This document shows, piece after piece, positions 17,857 to 25,969 of a stretch of 64,000 nucleotides of DNA. The stretch comes from Actinokineospora alba. Lineage in GTDB: Bacteria > Actinomycetota > Actinomycetes > Mycobacteriales > Pseudonocardiaceae. The notes under the pieces are model-generated. The model made no database searches and was not told the DNA's origin. It saw only the letters and a list, made by a program, of their open reading frames with translations. The number at the start of each line of letters is the position of its first letter. Position 1 is the stretch's first letter. The translations under genes were made by a program, and so were the position numbers. Location: NCBI RefSeq assembly GCF_004362515.1, contig NZ_SNXU01000001.1, forward strand, positions 7,224,616 through 7,288,615, given 5' to 3'.

Positions 17857-19152
17857 ATGACCCGTCAGAAGACCTTGAAAGCCCTGGTGCGCAACCGGAT
17901 GGCGCGGACCGGGGAGACCTACACGACCGCCCGGCGACACGTGCTCGCCCAGCGGACCGACCTGTCGCCGTTCCCTACGGCCGTCCTTCCCGGCTACACC
18001 GCGACCGGCGGCGGCACGCACCCTCCGTCGACCCTGCTGCGCAACCTGCTCGCCCACCGCGGGGTCTCGTTCAGCGAGGCGATGCTCGCGGGACTCGGCG
18101 GCGGCATCGGGTTCCTGTACGCGGTGTTCGAGTACAAGGACTTCCCGTATCCGACGATGACCGTGGTCGCCCAGCACCACCCGGAGCCGTTCCTGCCCGC
18201 GGCACTGGCCCGGCTCGGCTTCACCACGTCGGTGACCACCACGTCGAGCGCGAAAGTCGCGGCCCGCCGCTTGGCCGAGACGCTGGCCGGTGGAGCGGCG
18301 GCCGTGTGCACGCTCGACCGGGCCGCGCTGCCCTGGCACGGGGTCGTCGATCCGGTGTTCGGGGACCCGCACGACGTTGCCGTGATCGGCGCCGACGACG
18401 ACACGGTCTACCTCGACGACGGCTGCGTCCGGCCGAATCCCTTGCCACGGCGGGACTTCGACTCGGCCTGGGCGCGCAAGCACCGGCTGCTGACGATCAG
18501 TGACGCGGGCGCGTTCGATCTGCCGACCGCCATCCGCGACGCCGTCGCCACGACGATGGGGCATATGACAGGCCCAGTCCTCGGCCACGCCTACGACGCC
18601 AACTTCGGGCTGTCCGGCATGTCCAGGCTGGTCGACGCCTTGGGCGATCGAAAGGGCCGCAAAGGCTGGTCCAACCTGTTCGGCAGGCCCGATGGCTTCT
18701 TCTGGGCACTGCGCAGGCTGCACGACTGCCTGGAGTTGGAGTACACCGCACCCGGCGCGACCCGCCCGCTCTATGCCGACTTCCTCACCGAGGCGGCCCT
18801 GGACGACACCTACAGCGAGGCCGCCGCGATGTACCGCACGTCCGGCGTCCACTGGTCGGCGCTGGCGGCGCAAGCGCTCGCGGCCGCACCCGAACTGGCC
18901 CGCTACGACGACCTCGCCGAGCGCAAGCTCACCCTGATGGTCACCGAGGGCGCCCGCGCGTCGGCCGAGATCCAGGCCGTCAGCGCCGAGATGGCCGCGC
19001 TGCCCGCCGAGTACGCGGCGGGCACGCCGCTCTCACCGGCCGAGCAGGACGCCGTGTTCGACGCCCTGAGCGAGCGGGCGGCCGCCGTGCTGGCGGTCGA
19101 GCGTCAAGCCGTGGCCGTGCTGGCCCGCCGAAGTGCGAACTCACTGTCCTGA
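17857..19152 (+). CDS. BtrH N-terminal / DUF4872 domain protein
   Basis: This 431-residue cytoplasmic protein has an N-terminal domain like BtrH, the acyl-ACP:aminoglycoside acyltransferase of butirosin biosynthesis, around HPPSTLLRNLLAHRGV, with DPHDVAVIGAD and YLDDG downstream. The C-terminal DUF4872 region starts near residue 240. The cysteine-peptidase-like fold suggests acyl transfer or amide chemistry, but the substrate is unknown and no biosynthetic cluster surrounds it. The ATG at 17857 (MTRQKTLKALVRNR) is chosen because GGAG lies 6-9 nt upstream. The last codons (NSLS) come from the first unit of a 21-nt repeat array. Confidence 0.75.
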   Translation: MTRQKTLKALVRNRMARTGETYTTARRHVLAQRTDLSPFPTAVLPGYTATGGGTHPPSTLLRNLLAHRGVSFSEAMLAGLGGGIGFLYAVFEYKDFPYPTMTVVAQHHPEPFLPAALARLGFTTSVTTTSSAKVAARRLAETLAGGAAAVCTLDRAALPWHGVVDPVFGDPHDVAVIGADDDTVYLDDGCVRPNPLPRRDFDSAWARKHRLLTISDAGAFDLPTAIRDAVATTMGHMTGPVLGHAYDANFGLSGMSRLVDALGDRKGRKGWSNLFGRPDGFFWALRRLHDCLELEYTAPGATRPLYADFLTEAALDDTYSEAAAMYRTSGVHWSALAAQALAAAPELARYDDLAERKLTLMVTEGARASAEIQAVSAEMAALPAEYAAGTPLSPAEQDAVFDALSERAAAVLAVERQAVAVLARRSANSLS

Positions 19153-19199
19153 ACGTGGAACTCATTGTTCTGAACGGTGAACTCGGTGTCGGGAAGGCG
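19137..19199 (+). repeat. Three tandem 21-nt repeats at a gene 3' end
   Basis: Three head-to-tail 21-nt units begin at 19137, 19158 and 19179. Each opens GAACTC; units 1 and 2 follow GAACTCAnTGTnCTGAACG, and unit 3 is more degenerate. Unit 1 overlaps the last codons of the upstream gene. Within a unit, GAAC and GTTC can pair across 5 nt. A related copy is at 7646-7675. Confidence 0.75.
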
Positions 19200-19210
19200 G
19201 GACCCGCGGG

Positions 19211-19684
19211 TCAGCAGCCGGAGACGGAGGAGGGGCCGCGGTAGGCGTCGATGAGCCAGCCCTTGTCGGACTTGAGGGCCTTCATGCCGCCGACGTCGCA
19301 GCCGCTCAGCTCGACGACCGTGTCGCTGTCCTTGATGACGGACTTCGGGGTGGTCTTGCCTGCGAAGGCGGCGAGGTCCTTGATCCGGCCCGCCGCCTTC
19401 GTCACCACAAGGTCGCAGGGTGTCTCCTGCCACTCGTCCTCGAAGGCGACGACACCGCCCTCGGTGAACAGCGAGCACGTGCCCGGGCCGTCCACCTTGC
19501 TCAGCCGGGTCACGAACTCGGCGAAAAGCTTTTCCGGGGAGTCTTGCGGGGCGGTGCCCACGACGCTCGCCTTGGTGGGCGGTGCGGTGGGTGCGGGCGC
19601 GGGGTCGTCGGTGCCGCACGCGGTCAGCGCGCAGGCCACGATGAGGGCCGATGCCAGTCGGTGAAGTGTCGACACGGAGCGCAC
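19211..19684 (-). CDS. Secreted lipoprotein, unknown function
   Basis: This 157-residue protein has a signal peptide and lipobox (CALTACG, lipidated Cys near residue 23), then a Pro/Ala/Thr-rich linker and a small domain of about 105 residues. Two pairs of Cys residues (GTCSLF, TPCDLVV, SGCDVG and the C-terminal Cys) could form disulphides. The shape resembles other small actinobacterial envelope lipoproteins with an NTF2-like or Cys-stabilised domain; no exact family is named. It lies 14 nt upstream of... the nrnA end on the same strand, so it may be transcribed with nrnA. Confidence 0.75.
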   Translation of the reverse strand: MRSVSTLHRLASALIVACALTACGTDDPAPAPTAPPTKASVVGTAPQDSPEKLFAEFVTRLSKVDGPGTCSLFTEGGVVAFEDEWQETPCDLVVTKAAGRIKDLAAFAGKTTPKSVIKDSDTVVELSGCDVGGMKALKSDKGWLIDAYRGPSSVSGC

Positions 19685-19698
19685 GGTACCCGGTCCGG

Positions 19699-20724
19699 TC
19701 AGCCGAGGGCCCGCTTGATCGAAGCCAGCACATCCTCGGCCGTGCCGTGGGCGGTGAACCCGGCCGCGCGCCGGTGTCCGCCGCCGCCGAGGGACACGGC
19801 GACCGCGCGGACGTCGACGTCGCCGACCGCGCGCAGCGACACCGTCCAGACACCCGGCTCGAGTTCCTTCGCGACGGCGGCGACCTCGGCTTCGGAACTG
19901 GACCGGACCAGGTCGACCACGCCCTCGACGTCGTCGATGGTCACCCCGACCATGTCCGACAGGTGCACCGTCGTGTGCACCAGACCACGCCCACCGGCCG
20001 CCTCCGGGACCAGCTCCGCCCGGCCCAGGACGGTCGCCAGCATCCGCAGCCAGGCGAACGGGTGCTCGTCGAACCGCCTGCTCAGCTCCTCGGCGTCGAC
20101 ACCGGCGTCGAGGAGGCGGGCGGCGATGCGGTGGGTGGCGCCGGTGGCGCGGCGGAAGAAACCCGTGTCGGTGAGGACACCGGCGTACAGGCAGGTCGCG
20201 ATGGCCGGGTCCAGCGGGACGTCGAGTTCGTCGAGCAGGGCGAGCACCAGCACGGCCGTGGCCACGGCGGTGTCGTCGAGGATGTGGTCGGTGCCGAAGC
20301 GCGGGGTGCCGACGTGGTGGTCGATCACCAGGACCCGGCCGCCCGCCGCACGGGTCGCGGCCACGCGGTCGATCAGCGGGCCGAGCCTGCGGTCGCTGCC
20401 GCAGTCGAGGACGACCAGGGTCGCGGGCGCGGCGGGCACGTCACAGGCGGGCACGAGCAGCCCGTCGGAGTCCAGCCCGCGCAGCACCTCGGGAACGGTG
20501 TCGGGCGAGCCGAAGGAGACGCGGGTGCGTTTGCCGAGCTTCTTCAACGCCAGTGCGAGGGCGAGCGCGCTGCCTAGCGCGTCGGCGTCGGGGTTCACAT
20601 GCCCGAGGAGCGTGACGTCGGTGGCGGCGCGCAGCAGGTCTGCGGCGGCGGCGTAGTCGGAACCCATGGCGCCACAGTCGCGCACAGCGGCGGGCGCGTC
20701 CACTCCGACATGGTTGTCAGACAT
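19699..20724 (-). CDS. nrnA: Bifunctional oligoribonuclease / PAP phosphatase (DHH family)
   Basis: This 341-residue DHH/DHHA1 phosphoesterase has metal-binding motifs GHVNPDADALGS (H42, D46, D48) and VIDHH (134-138 region). The C-terminal DHHA1 domain ends with GGGGHRRAAG. NrnA-type enzymes degrade 2-5-mer RNA to mononucleotides and hydrolyse 3'-phosphoadenosine 5'-phosphate. In many actinobacteria nrnA directly follows rbfA; here a Tat-exported hydrolase gene is inserted between them. The start overlaps the hydrolase stop by 8 nt. Confidence 0.93.
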   Translation of the reverse strand: MSDNHVGVDAPAAVRDCGAMGSDYAAAADLLRAATDVTLLGHVNPDADALGSALALALALKKLGKRTRVSFGSPDTVPEVLRGLDSDGLLVPACDVPAAPATLVVLDCGSDRRLGPLIDRVAATRAAGGRVLVIDHHVGTPRFGTDHILDDTAVATAVLVLALLDELDVPLDPAIATCLYAGVLTDTGFFRRATGATHRIAARLLDAGVDAEELSRRFDEHPFAWLRMLATVLGRAELVPEAAGGRGLVHTTVHLSDMVGVTIDDVEGVVDLVRSSSEAEVAAVAKELEPGVWTVSLRAVGDVDVRAVAVSLGGGGHRRAAGFTAHGTAEDVLASIKRALG

Positions 20725-21595
20725 GAGATCCGACGAAGCGAAGCACCTCGGGCAGCACCCGGATCCAGTAGTCCACGTCGTGCGCGCCGGGAGCCATGAC
20801 CGCCGCCGCGGGCCGGAGATCCTTGATCAACTGCCGGGCGACCGGGGCGAAGGGGTCGGCGTTCCCGCACCAGACGCCGACCTTGGCGGCGGTGAGGTCG
20901 GCGGTGTGGCGCAGCGGCTCGGTGGCCTCCCACTGGGCGCGGTCGGCGAACACCCCGCGGGAGCGCGCGTCGGGCCACGACCCGAACAGCGCCGGGCTGA
21001 TCGCCGCGGCGGCGACCGGGTGGGTGCGGGCGTAGTTGAGGGCGCCGTACGCGCCCATGGAGATCCCCATGACCGCGGCCGGTTCGGGCCGCAGCCCCTG
21101 CGCGGCGAGCCAGCCGGGGACTTCCTGATCGAGCATCCGCTGCGGGTCGTCGGCGGGGTTCGCGGCGACCCAGTAGGTGTCGCCGTCGACCGCCGCGACG
21201 GCGAAGGGCGGGACACCCGCGGCCACCGCCGCGGTCAGCATCGAGGGGACGCCCAGGTCGGCGAACATCCGGGCGGAGGCACCCCGGCCGTGCAGCGCGA
21301 GGCACACCGGCAACTCGCCCGGGACATCGCGGGGGCGCATGACGATCAGGTCGACTTCCCGCCCACGCGCGGCGGAGGTGAGCCGGGTGACGACCATCGG
21401 CTCGACCGGCCGGACGGCCGATGGAGAGGTCGAGAGAGGGGGCGACGGAGCGGTCGAGGTCGGCGCTGCTGTCTGGTCGTCGCGGAGCAGCCAGGCGCCG
21501 AGGCCGGCGGCGGAGCAGAGCCCCACCGCCGAAGCCGCCAGGACCGTCCGCCGACTCAGCGGCGGCCGGTCCTGCCGGTCAGTCCTCGTCGTCAT
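20717..21595 (-). CDS. Tat-exported alpha/beta hydrolase (esterase-like)
   Basis: This 292-residue protein has a twin-arginine signal (SRRTVLAAS, R15-R16) followed by a hydrophobic stretch and a Ser/Thr/Pro-rich linker. The alpha/beta hydrolase core resembles antigen-85/esterase D-like folds. The catalytic triad is predicted as S179 in GISMG, D247 in GNADP and H272 in GAHDVDYW. Export folded through Tat suggests action outside the membrane on envelope esters or xenobiotics. The start inside rbfA (17-nt overlap) is chosen at ATG because it gives a compact signal; an upstream GTG is possible. It is a paralogue of the lipoprotein at 52041-52889. Confidence 0.87.
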   Translation of the reverse strand: MTTRTDRQDRPPLSRRTVLAASAVGLCSAAGLGAWLLRDDQTAAPTSTAPSPPLSTSPSAVRPVEPMVVTRLTSAARGREVDLIVMRPRDVPGELPVCLALHGRGASARMFADLGVPSMLTAAVAAGVPPFAVAAVDGDTYWVAANPADDPQRMLDQEVPGWLAAQGLRPEPAAVMGISMGAYGALNYARTHPVAAAAISPALFGSWPDARSRGVFADRAQWEATEPLRHTADLTAAKVGVWCGNADPFAPVARQLIKDLRPAAAVMAPGAHDVDYWIRVLPEVLRFVGSHV

Positions 21596-22034
21596 CCTCG
21601 TCTTCGCGCGGGGCGCGATACGGGTCCGGCTCACCGGCGTGTGAGGCGCCGGAAGCGATCGCGGCGACCTCGGCGTCGGCCGCGCGGGCGCGGGCGAGCA
21701 GGTCGTCGATGTGCTTGGCGTCCTCCGGCACGGTGTCGGCCACGAACGTCAGCGTCGGGGTGAACCGGACGCCGGTGCCCTGGCCGACCATCGTGCGCAG
21801 CACGCCCTTGGCGCTTTCCAGCGCCTGAGCCGCACCCTGGCGGTCCGGCTCGGCGTCGAGCTTGTCGCCGAGCACGGTGTAGTAGACCGTCGCGTCGTGC
21901 AGGTCGGCGGTCACTTTGGTGTCGGTGATCGTGACCCGGGCCAGACGCGGGTCTTTGACCTCGTGTTCCAACGCGGAGGCCACGATCTGAGAGATGCGCT
22001 TCGCTAGTTTGCGGGCGCGGGGTGCGTCGGCCAC
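21579..22034 (-). CDS. rbfA: 30S ribosome-binding factor A
   Basis: RbfA binds the 30S subunit near helix 1 and is needed for late 16S maturation. The 151-residue protein has the family core (RARKLAKRISQIVASALEHE, then TITDTKVT and YYTVLG) with its KH-like fold. It ends in an acidic tail (EDEDDDED) common in actinobacterial RbfA. The GTG start gives the expected N-terminus. It lies downstream of a DUF503 gene, as in many genomes. Confidence 0.95.
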   Translation of the reverse strand: MADAPRARKLAKRISQIVASALEHEVKDPRLARVTITDTKVTADLHDATVYYTVLGDKLDAEPDRQGAAQALESAKGVLRTMVGQGTGVRFTPTLTFVADTVPEDAKHIDDLLARARAADAEVAAIASGASHAGEPDPYRAPREDEDDDED

Positions 22035-22100
22035 GACGCTCCCCCTTTCGGCTTGAACTTCATTCGGCTGTGCTGATAACTGCTGGACTGATCTCTGCTG

Positions 22101-22397
22101 CTAGTCGTCGTCCGGTCCCAGCAAACGGCGCCGGGCGGACAACAGTTCCAACTCCGGACGCCCGGCGACCAGACGCTCGCAGGCGTCTAGGAGATCGCGG
22201 ACGTGCGAAGCTTCCGCGGCGACCGCGGCCACCCCGATCAACGCCCGGCGGTGCAGGTCCTGGTGGCCCGCCTCGGCGGCGGACACCTCGAACCTACGCC
22301 GCAACTCGGCGACGACGGGTTTGACCACGGAACGCTTCTGCTTGAGCGAGTGGACGTCTCCGAGGAGCACGTCCAATTCGAGCGCACCTACGTACAA
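22101..22397 (-). CDS. DUF503 family protein (YlxP-like)
   Basis: This 98-residue protein matches the DUF503/YlxP family, usually encoded between infB and rbfA; the N-terminal YVGALELDVLLGDVHSLKQK is diagnostic. The biochemical role is not established, although its genomic setting suggests ribosome-related work. The start appears to be TTG at 22395-22397, since a stop lies two codons upstream and the family begins at this tyrosine. A strong terminator separates it from infB, so it needs its own promoter or readthrough. Confidence 0.88.
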   Translation of the reverse strand: MYVGALELDVLLGDVHSLKQKRSVVKPVVAELRRRFEVSAAEAGHQDLHRRALIGVAAVAAEASHVRDLLDACERLVAGRPELELLSARRRLLGPDDD

Positions 22398-22420
22398 CAG
22401 GCATCACCAAGGGGAGTCAA

Positions 22421-22450
22421 GCCGGGGCGCCCGCGAACGGGCGCCCCGGC
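22421..22450 (-). terminator. infB terminator
   Basis: A perfect 13-bp stem, GCCGGGGCGCCCG / CGGGCGCCCCGGC, with a CGAA loop starts 9 nt beyond the infB stop. There is no T-run. Confidence 0.85.
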
Positions 22451-22458
22451 GGCTGACA

Positions 22459-25400
22459 TCAGGCGCGCGGCTTCTCGCGCATCTCGTAGGTCTCGATCAG
22501 GTCGCCGACCCGCAGGTCGTTGTACGACCCGAGCGTCAGACCACACTCGAAGCCCTCGCGGACCTCGGTCGCGTCGTCCTTGAAGCGACGAAGCGAGCTG
22601 ATCGGCAGACCCTCGTTGATCACGACACTGTCGCGGATCAGGCGGGCCTTGGCGTTGCGTCGGATCTCGCCGGACATGACCATGCAACCGGCGATGGTGC
22701 CGACCTTGGACGACTTGAACACGTCGCGAACCTCCGCGCGGCCCAGCTCGACCTCTTCGTAGATCGGCTTGAGGAGACCCTTGAGGGCCGCCTCGATCTC
22801 GTCGATCGCCTGGTAGATCACCGTGTAGTAGCGCACGTCGATGCCCTCGCGGTTCGCGAGTTCGGTCGACTTGCCCTCGGAGCGGACGTTGAACCCGATC
22901 ACGATCGCGTCGGACGCGGTCGCCAGGTTGATGTCGCCCTCGGTGATGCCACCGACGCCGCGGTGGATGACCCGCAGCTCGACCTCGTCGCCGATATCGA
23001 TCTTCGTGAGCGCGTCCTCGAGTGCCTCGACGGTACCCGAGTTGTCGCCCTTGATGATCAAGTTGAGCGAGCTGGTCTCCTTCAGCGCCGCGTCGAGGTC
23101 TTCCAGGCTGACGCGCTTGCGCCTGGTGGCGTTGAGCGCCGCCCGGTTCCTCGCCGCGCGCCGCTCGGCGATCTGCCGTGCGGTGCGGTCTTCCTCGACC
23201 ACGAGGAACGTGTCGCCCGCGCCGGGAACCGACGTCAGACCGATCACCTGGACCGGCCGCGACGGCAGGGCCACGGTGACGTCCTCGTTGAACTCGTCGA
23301 CCATCCGACGCACACGACCGTAGGCGTCACCGGCGACGATGGAGTCACCCACGCGCAGCGATCCGCGCTGGACGAGCACCGTGGCGACCGGACCGCGACC
23401 GCGGTCGAGGTGCGCCTCGATGGCAACGCCCTGGGCTTCCATGTCGGGGTTGGCCCGCAGGTCGAGCGCCGCGTCCGCCGTCAGCAGGATCGCCTCGAGC
23501 AGCCCGTCGATGTTCACGGCCTGCTTGGCCGAGATGTCGACGAACATGGTGTCGCCGCCGTACTCCTCGGCGACCAGCCCGTACTCGGTGAGTTGCTGGC
23601 GGATCTTCTGCGGGTTCGCGCCTTCCTTGTCGATCTTGTTGACCGCGACCACGACCGGCACGCTGGCGGCCTGGGCGTGGTTGATCGCCTCGACCGTCTG
23701 CGGCATGACGCCGTCGTCCGCGGCCACCACGATCACGGCGATGTCGGTCGCCTGGGCACCACGCGCACGCATGGCGGTGAACGCCTCGTGACCCGGGGTG
23801 TCGATGAAGGTGATGAGGCGCTCGACGCCCTCAAGGGAGGTCGCGACCTGGTAGGCACCGATGTGCTGGGTGATGCCACCGGCCTCGCCCTCGTGCACGG
23901 TCGTCTTACGGATCGTGTCGAGGAGTCGGGTCTTACCGTGGTCGACGTGACCCATGACGGTGACGACCGGCGGGCGAGCCTGCAGGTCTTCCTCGCCACC
24001 GGCGTCGTCGCCGTAGCTGATCTTGAACGAGTCAAGCAGCTCGCGGTCTTCCTCCTCCGGAGAAACGACCTGAACCGTGTAGTTCATCTCGGAGCCGAGC
24101 AGCTCCAGGATCTCGTCCGAGACCGACTGGGTCGCGGTGACCATCTCACCGAGGTGGAACAGCACCTGCACCAGCGAGGCCGGGTTGGCGTTGATCTTGT
24201 CGGCGAAGTCGGTCAGCGAGGCGCCACGAGCGAGCCGGATCGTCTCGCCACTGCCCTTGGGCAGGCGGACGCCGCCGACGCTGGGCGCCTGCATGTTGTC
24301 CATGTACTCCTGGCGCTTCTGCCGCTTCGACTTGCGGCCACGCCGAGAAGGACCACCGGGGCGACCGAAGGCACCCGCGGCACCGCCGCGACCGCCGCCG
24401 CCACCGGGACGACCACCGCCGCCACGGAAACCGCCGCCGCCACCGGCCGGAGCACCGGCACCAGGGCCGCCGCCGCCGGGACCGCCGCGGTAGCCACCGC
24501 CGCCGCCACCACCGGGACCGCCACCAGGGCCGCCACGGAAGCCGCCGCCACCGCCGCCGCCACCGGGACCGCCGCGGAAACCTCCGCCGCCGCCACCGGG
24601 ACCGCCGCCGGGACCGCCACGAGGACCGCCGGGACCGCCACCAGGGCCGCCACGAGGTCCACCGGGACCGCCGCCAGGACCGCCGCGACCGCCACCCGCG
24701 GGGCGGGCGGGGCGAGGCGGCATCATGCCGGGGTTGGGCCGAGGCGGCATGTTGCCCGGCGTCGGGCCACCGGCCGGACGCGGACCGCCGGGTGCGCGGT
24801 CGCCACGAGGGGCGCCCGCGGGACGGCCTTCACCAGGCCGGGCCGGGCCACGCTCGCCACCGGCGGGCGCGCCGCCGGGGGTGGGACCCGCGGGTCCCGG
24901 ACGCTGGCCGCCGCCCGGACGCTGGGCGGGAGTGCCGCCACCGACGCCGAACGGGTTGTTGCCGGGACGCGGCGCGCGCGGACCGGGCTTGGGGGACTGC
25001 GTCTTGGGTGGAACAACCGCGCCAGGCTTCTCCGCAGCGGCGGGCCGCTCGGCGGGCTTGGCGGCGGGCTTGGGCTGCTGCTGCTGAGCCGGGGCCGGAG
25101 CCGGGGCTTCCGCCGCGGCCGCCGGGGCCTGCACCTCGCGCACGGGCTCGGGCTTCGGCGCGGGCTTGGGAGCCGGCTTCGGTCCGGGCATCGCGGGCTT
25201 GGGGCCGCTCGGCGCTGCTGCTGCCGGGGTGCTCGCGACCGGAGCCGCCGGGGCCGGAGCGGACTGCTCGGGCTTCGGCGCGGGCGCGGGCGGGCGTGGG
25301 GCCGGCTTGGGGCCGGGTCGCGGCGCGGGCTTCGCGTCGCTTCCGCCCTTGCCGGGGTATGCATCCCGCAACCTGCGGGCTACCGGCGCCTCCACGGTGG

Positions 25401-25509
25401 AGGACGCAGACTTCACGAACTCGCCCAGATCCTTCAACTTGGCGAGTACATCCTTACTGGTGACTCCGAGCTCTTTTGCCAGCTCGTGCACACGGGCCTT
25501 ACCTGCCAC
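22459..25509 (-). CDS. infB: Translation initiation factor IF-2
   Basis: IF-2 is the GTPase that delivers initiator tRNA to the 30S complex and promotes subunit joining. The 1016-residue product has an N-terminal IF2_N helical module (residues 1-55). A very long Pro/Ala/Lys linker follows, then a Gly-rich segment of about residues 275-385. The G domain has GHVDHGKT near residue 518, followed by DTPGH and NKID, and domains II-IV reach the C-terminus. The Gly-rich stretch is made of repeated GGP/GGG blocks and is the least ordered part. The neighbours ylxR and nusA upstream are typical. Confidence 0.98.
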   Translation of the reverse strand: MAGKARVHELAKELGVTSKDVLAKLKDLGEFVKSASSTVEAPVARRLRDAYPGKGGSDAKPAPRPGPKPAPRPPAPAPKPEQSAPAPAAPVASTPAAAAPSGPKPAMPGPKPAPKPAPKPEPVREVQAPAAAAEAPAPAPAQQQQPKPAAKPAERPAAAEKPGAVVPPKTQSPKPGPRAPRPGNNPFGVGGGTPAQRPGGGQRPGPAGPTPGGAPAGGERGPARPGEGRPAGAPRGDRAPGGPRPAGGPTPGNMPPRPNPGMMPPRPARPAGGGRGGPGGGPGGPRGGPGGGPGGPRGGPGGGPGGGGGGFRGGPGGGGGGGGFRGGPGGGPGGGGGGGYRGGPGGGGPGAGAPAGGGGGFRGGGGRPGGGGGRGGAAGAFGRPGGPSRRGRKSKRQKRQEYMDNMQAPSVGGVRLPKGSGETIRLARGASLTDFADKINANPASLVQVLFHLGEMVTATQSVSDEILELLGSEMNYTVQVVSPEEEDRELLDSFKISYGDDAGGEEDLQARPPVVTVMGHVDHGKTRLLDTIRKTTVHEGEAGGITQHIGAYQVATSLEGVERLITFIDTPGHEAFTAMRARGAQATDIAVIVVAADDGVMPQTVEAINHAQAASVPVVVAVNKIDKEGANPQKIRQQLTEYGLVAEEYGGDTMFVDISAKQAVNIDGLLEAILLTADAALDLRANPDMEAQGVAIEAHLDRGRGPVATVLVQRGSLRVGDSIVAGDAYGRVRRMVDEFNEDVTVALPSRPVQVIGLTSVPGAGDTFLVVEEDRTARQIAERRAARNRAALNATRRKRVSLEDLDAALKETSSLNLIIKGDNSGTVEALEDALTKIDIGDEVELRVIHRGVGGITEGDINLATASDAIVIGFNVRSEGKSTELANREGIDVRYYTVIYQAIDEIEAALKGLLKPIYEEVELGRAEVRDVFKSSKVGTIAGCMVMSGEIRRNAKARLIRDSVVINEGLPISSLRRFKDDATEVREGFECGLTLGSYNDLRVGDLIETYEMREKPRA

Positions 25510-25594
25510 TGCTCTCCTAGTCCGGGAGGTCGGCGGCAGACCCGTCGACCTCGTCCTATCGTCGCGCGTTCATGTCTTCAGCTTCACGGCTGAC

Positions 25595-25948
25595 TCATGA
25601 CGGGTCGACCTGCTTCCTGTCTTCTTCCACGGTGTGGGGTCGTCCCACACCACTTCCCGCGAGGCGCTCTATCTCCGCTCGCACCACGTCCACGCCGAGG
25701 ACCCCCAGGACCTTGAAGGCCCTGGTGAACGCCCGTCGCTTCTCGGCCAAGGCCAGACATCCCTGGTCGGGGTGAATCCATGCGCCCCGACCGGGCATCC
25801 GGCGCCGCGGATCGGGGACCACGTCCCCGTCCACGAGCACTACCCGCAGCAACTTCTTGTCCGCCGCCCGGACGCGGCAACCGACACAGGTCCGTACCGG
25901 GCTTGCGCCATCGGGACGTGCGGAGACCGGTTCCTGACGATGAACCAC
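25595..25948 (-). CDS. ylxR: YlxR family RNA-binding protein (DUF448)
   Basis: This 117-residue protein has the YlxR signature RTCVGCR near residue 19, GRGAWIHPDQGCL, and a basic helix KRRAFTRAFKVL. YlxR proteins have an RNA-binding-like fold; a role with the RNase P protein or as a nucleoid-linked regulator has been proposed in other bacteria. It is located between nusA and infB as usual. The GTG start gives a 19-residue tail before the Cys motif. Confidence 0.92.
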   Translation of the reverse strand: MVHRQEPVSARPDGASPVRTCVGCRVRAADKKLLRVVLVDGDVVPDPRRRMPGRGAWIHPDQGCLALAEKRRAFTRAFKVLGVLGVDVVRAEIERLAGSGVGRPHTVEEDRKQVDPS

Positions 25949-25969
25949 GATCAGTCTATCCCGTCAAGC

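Noticed and set aside
24380..24700. Short, regularly spaced repeats within infB that could suggest a CRISPR-like array
   Set aside because: They are in-frame Gly/Pro codons of the IF-2 linker, with no constant repeat-spacer structure.
22321..25593. Very long + strand open frame antisense to infB, giving an Ala/Arg/Thr/Asp-rich product
   Set aside because: It is the mirror of the GC-rich infB coding strand; composition and lack of any domain mark it as a frame artefact.
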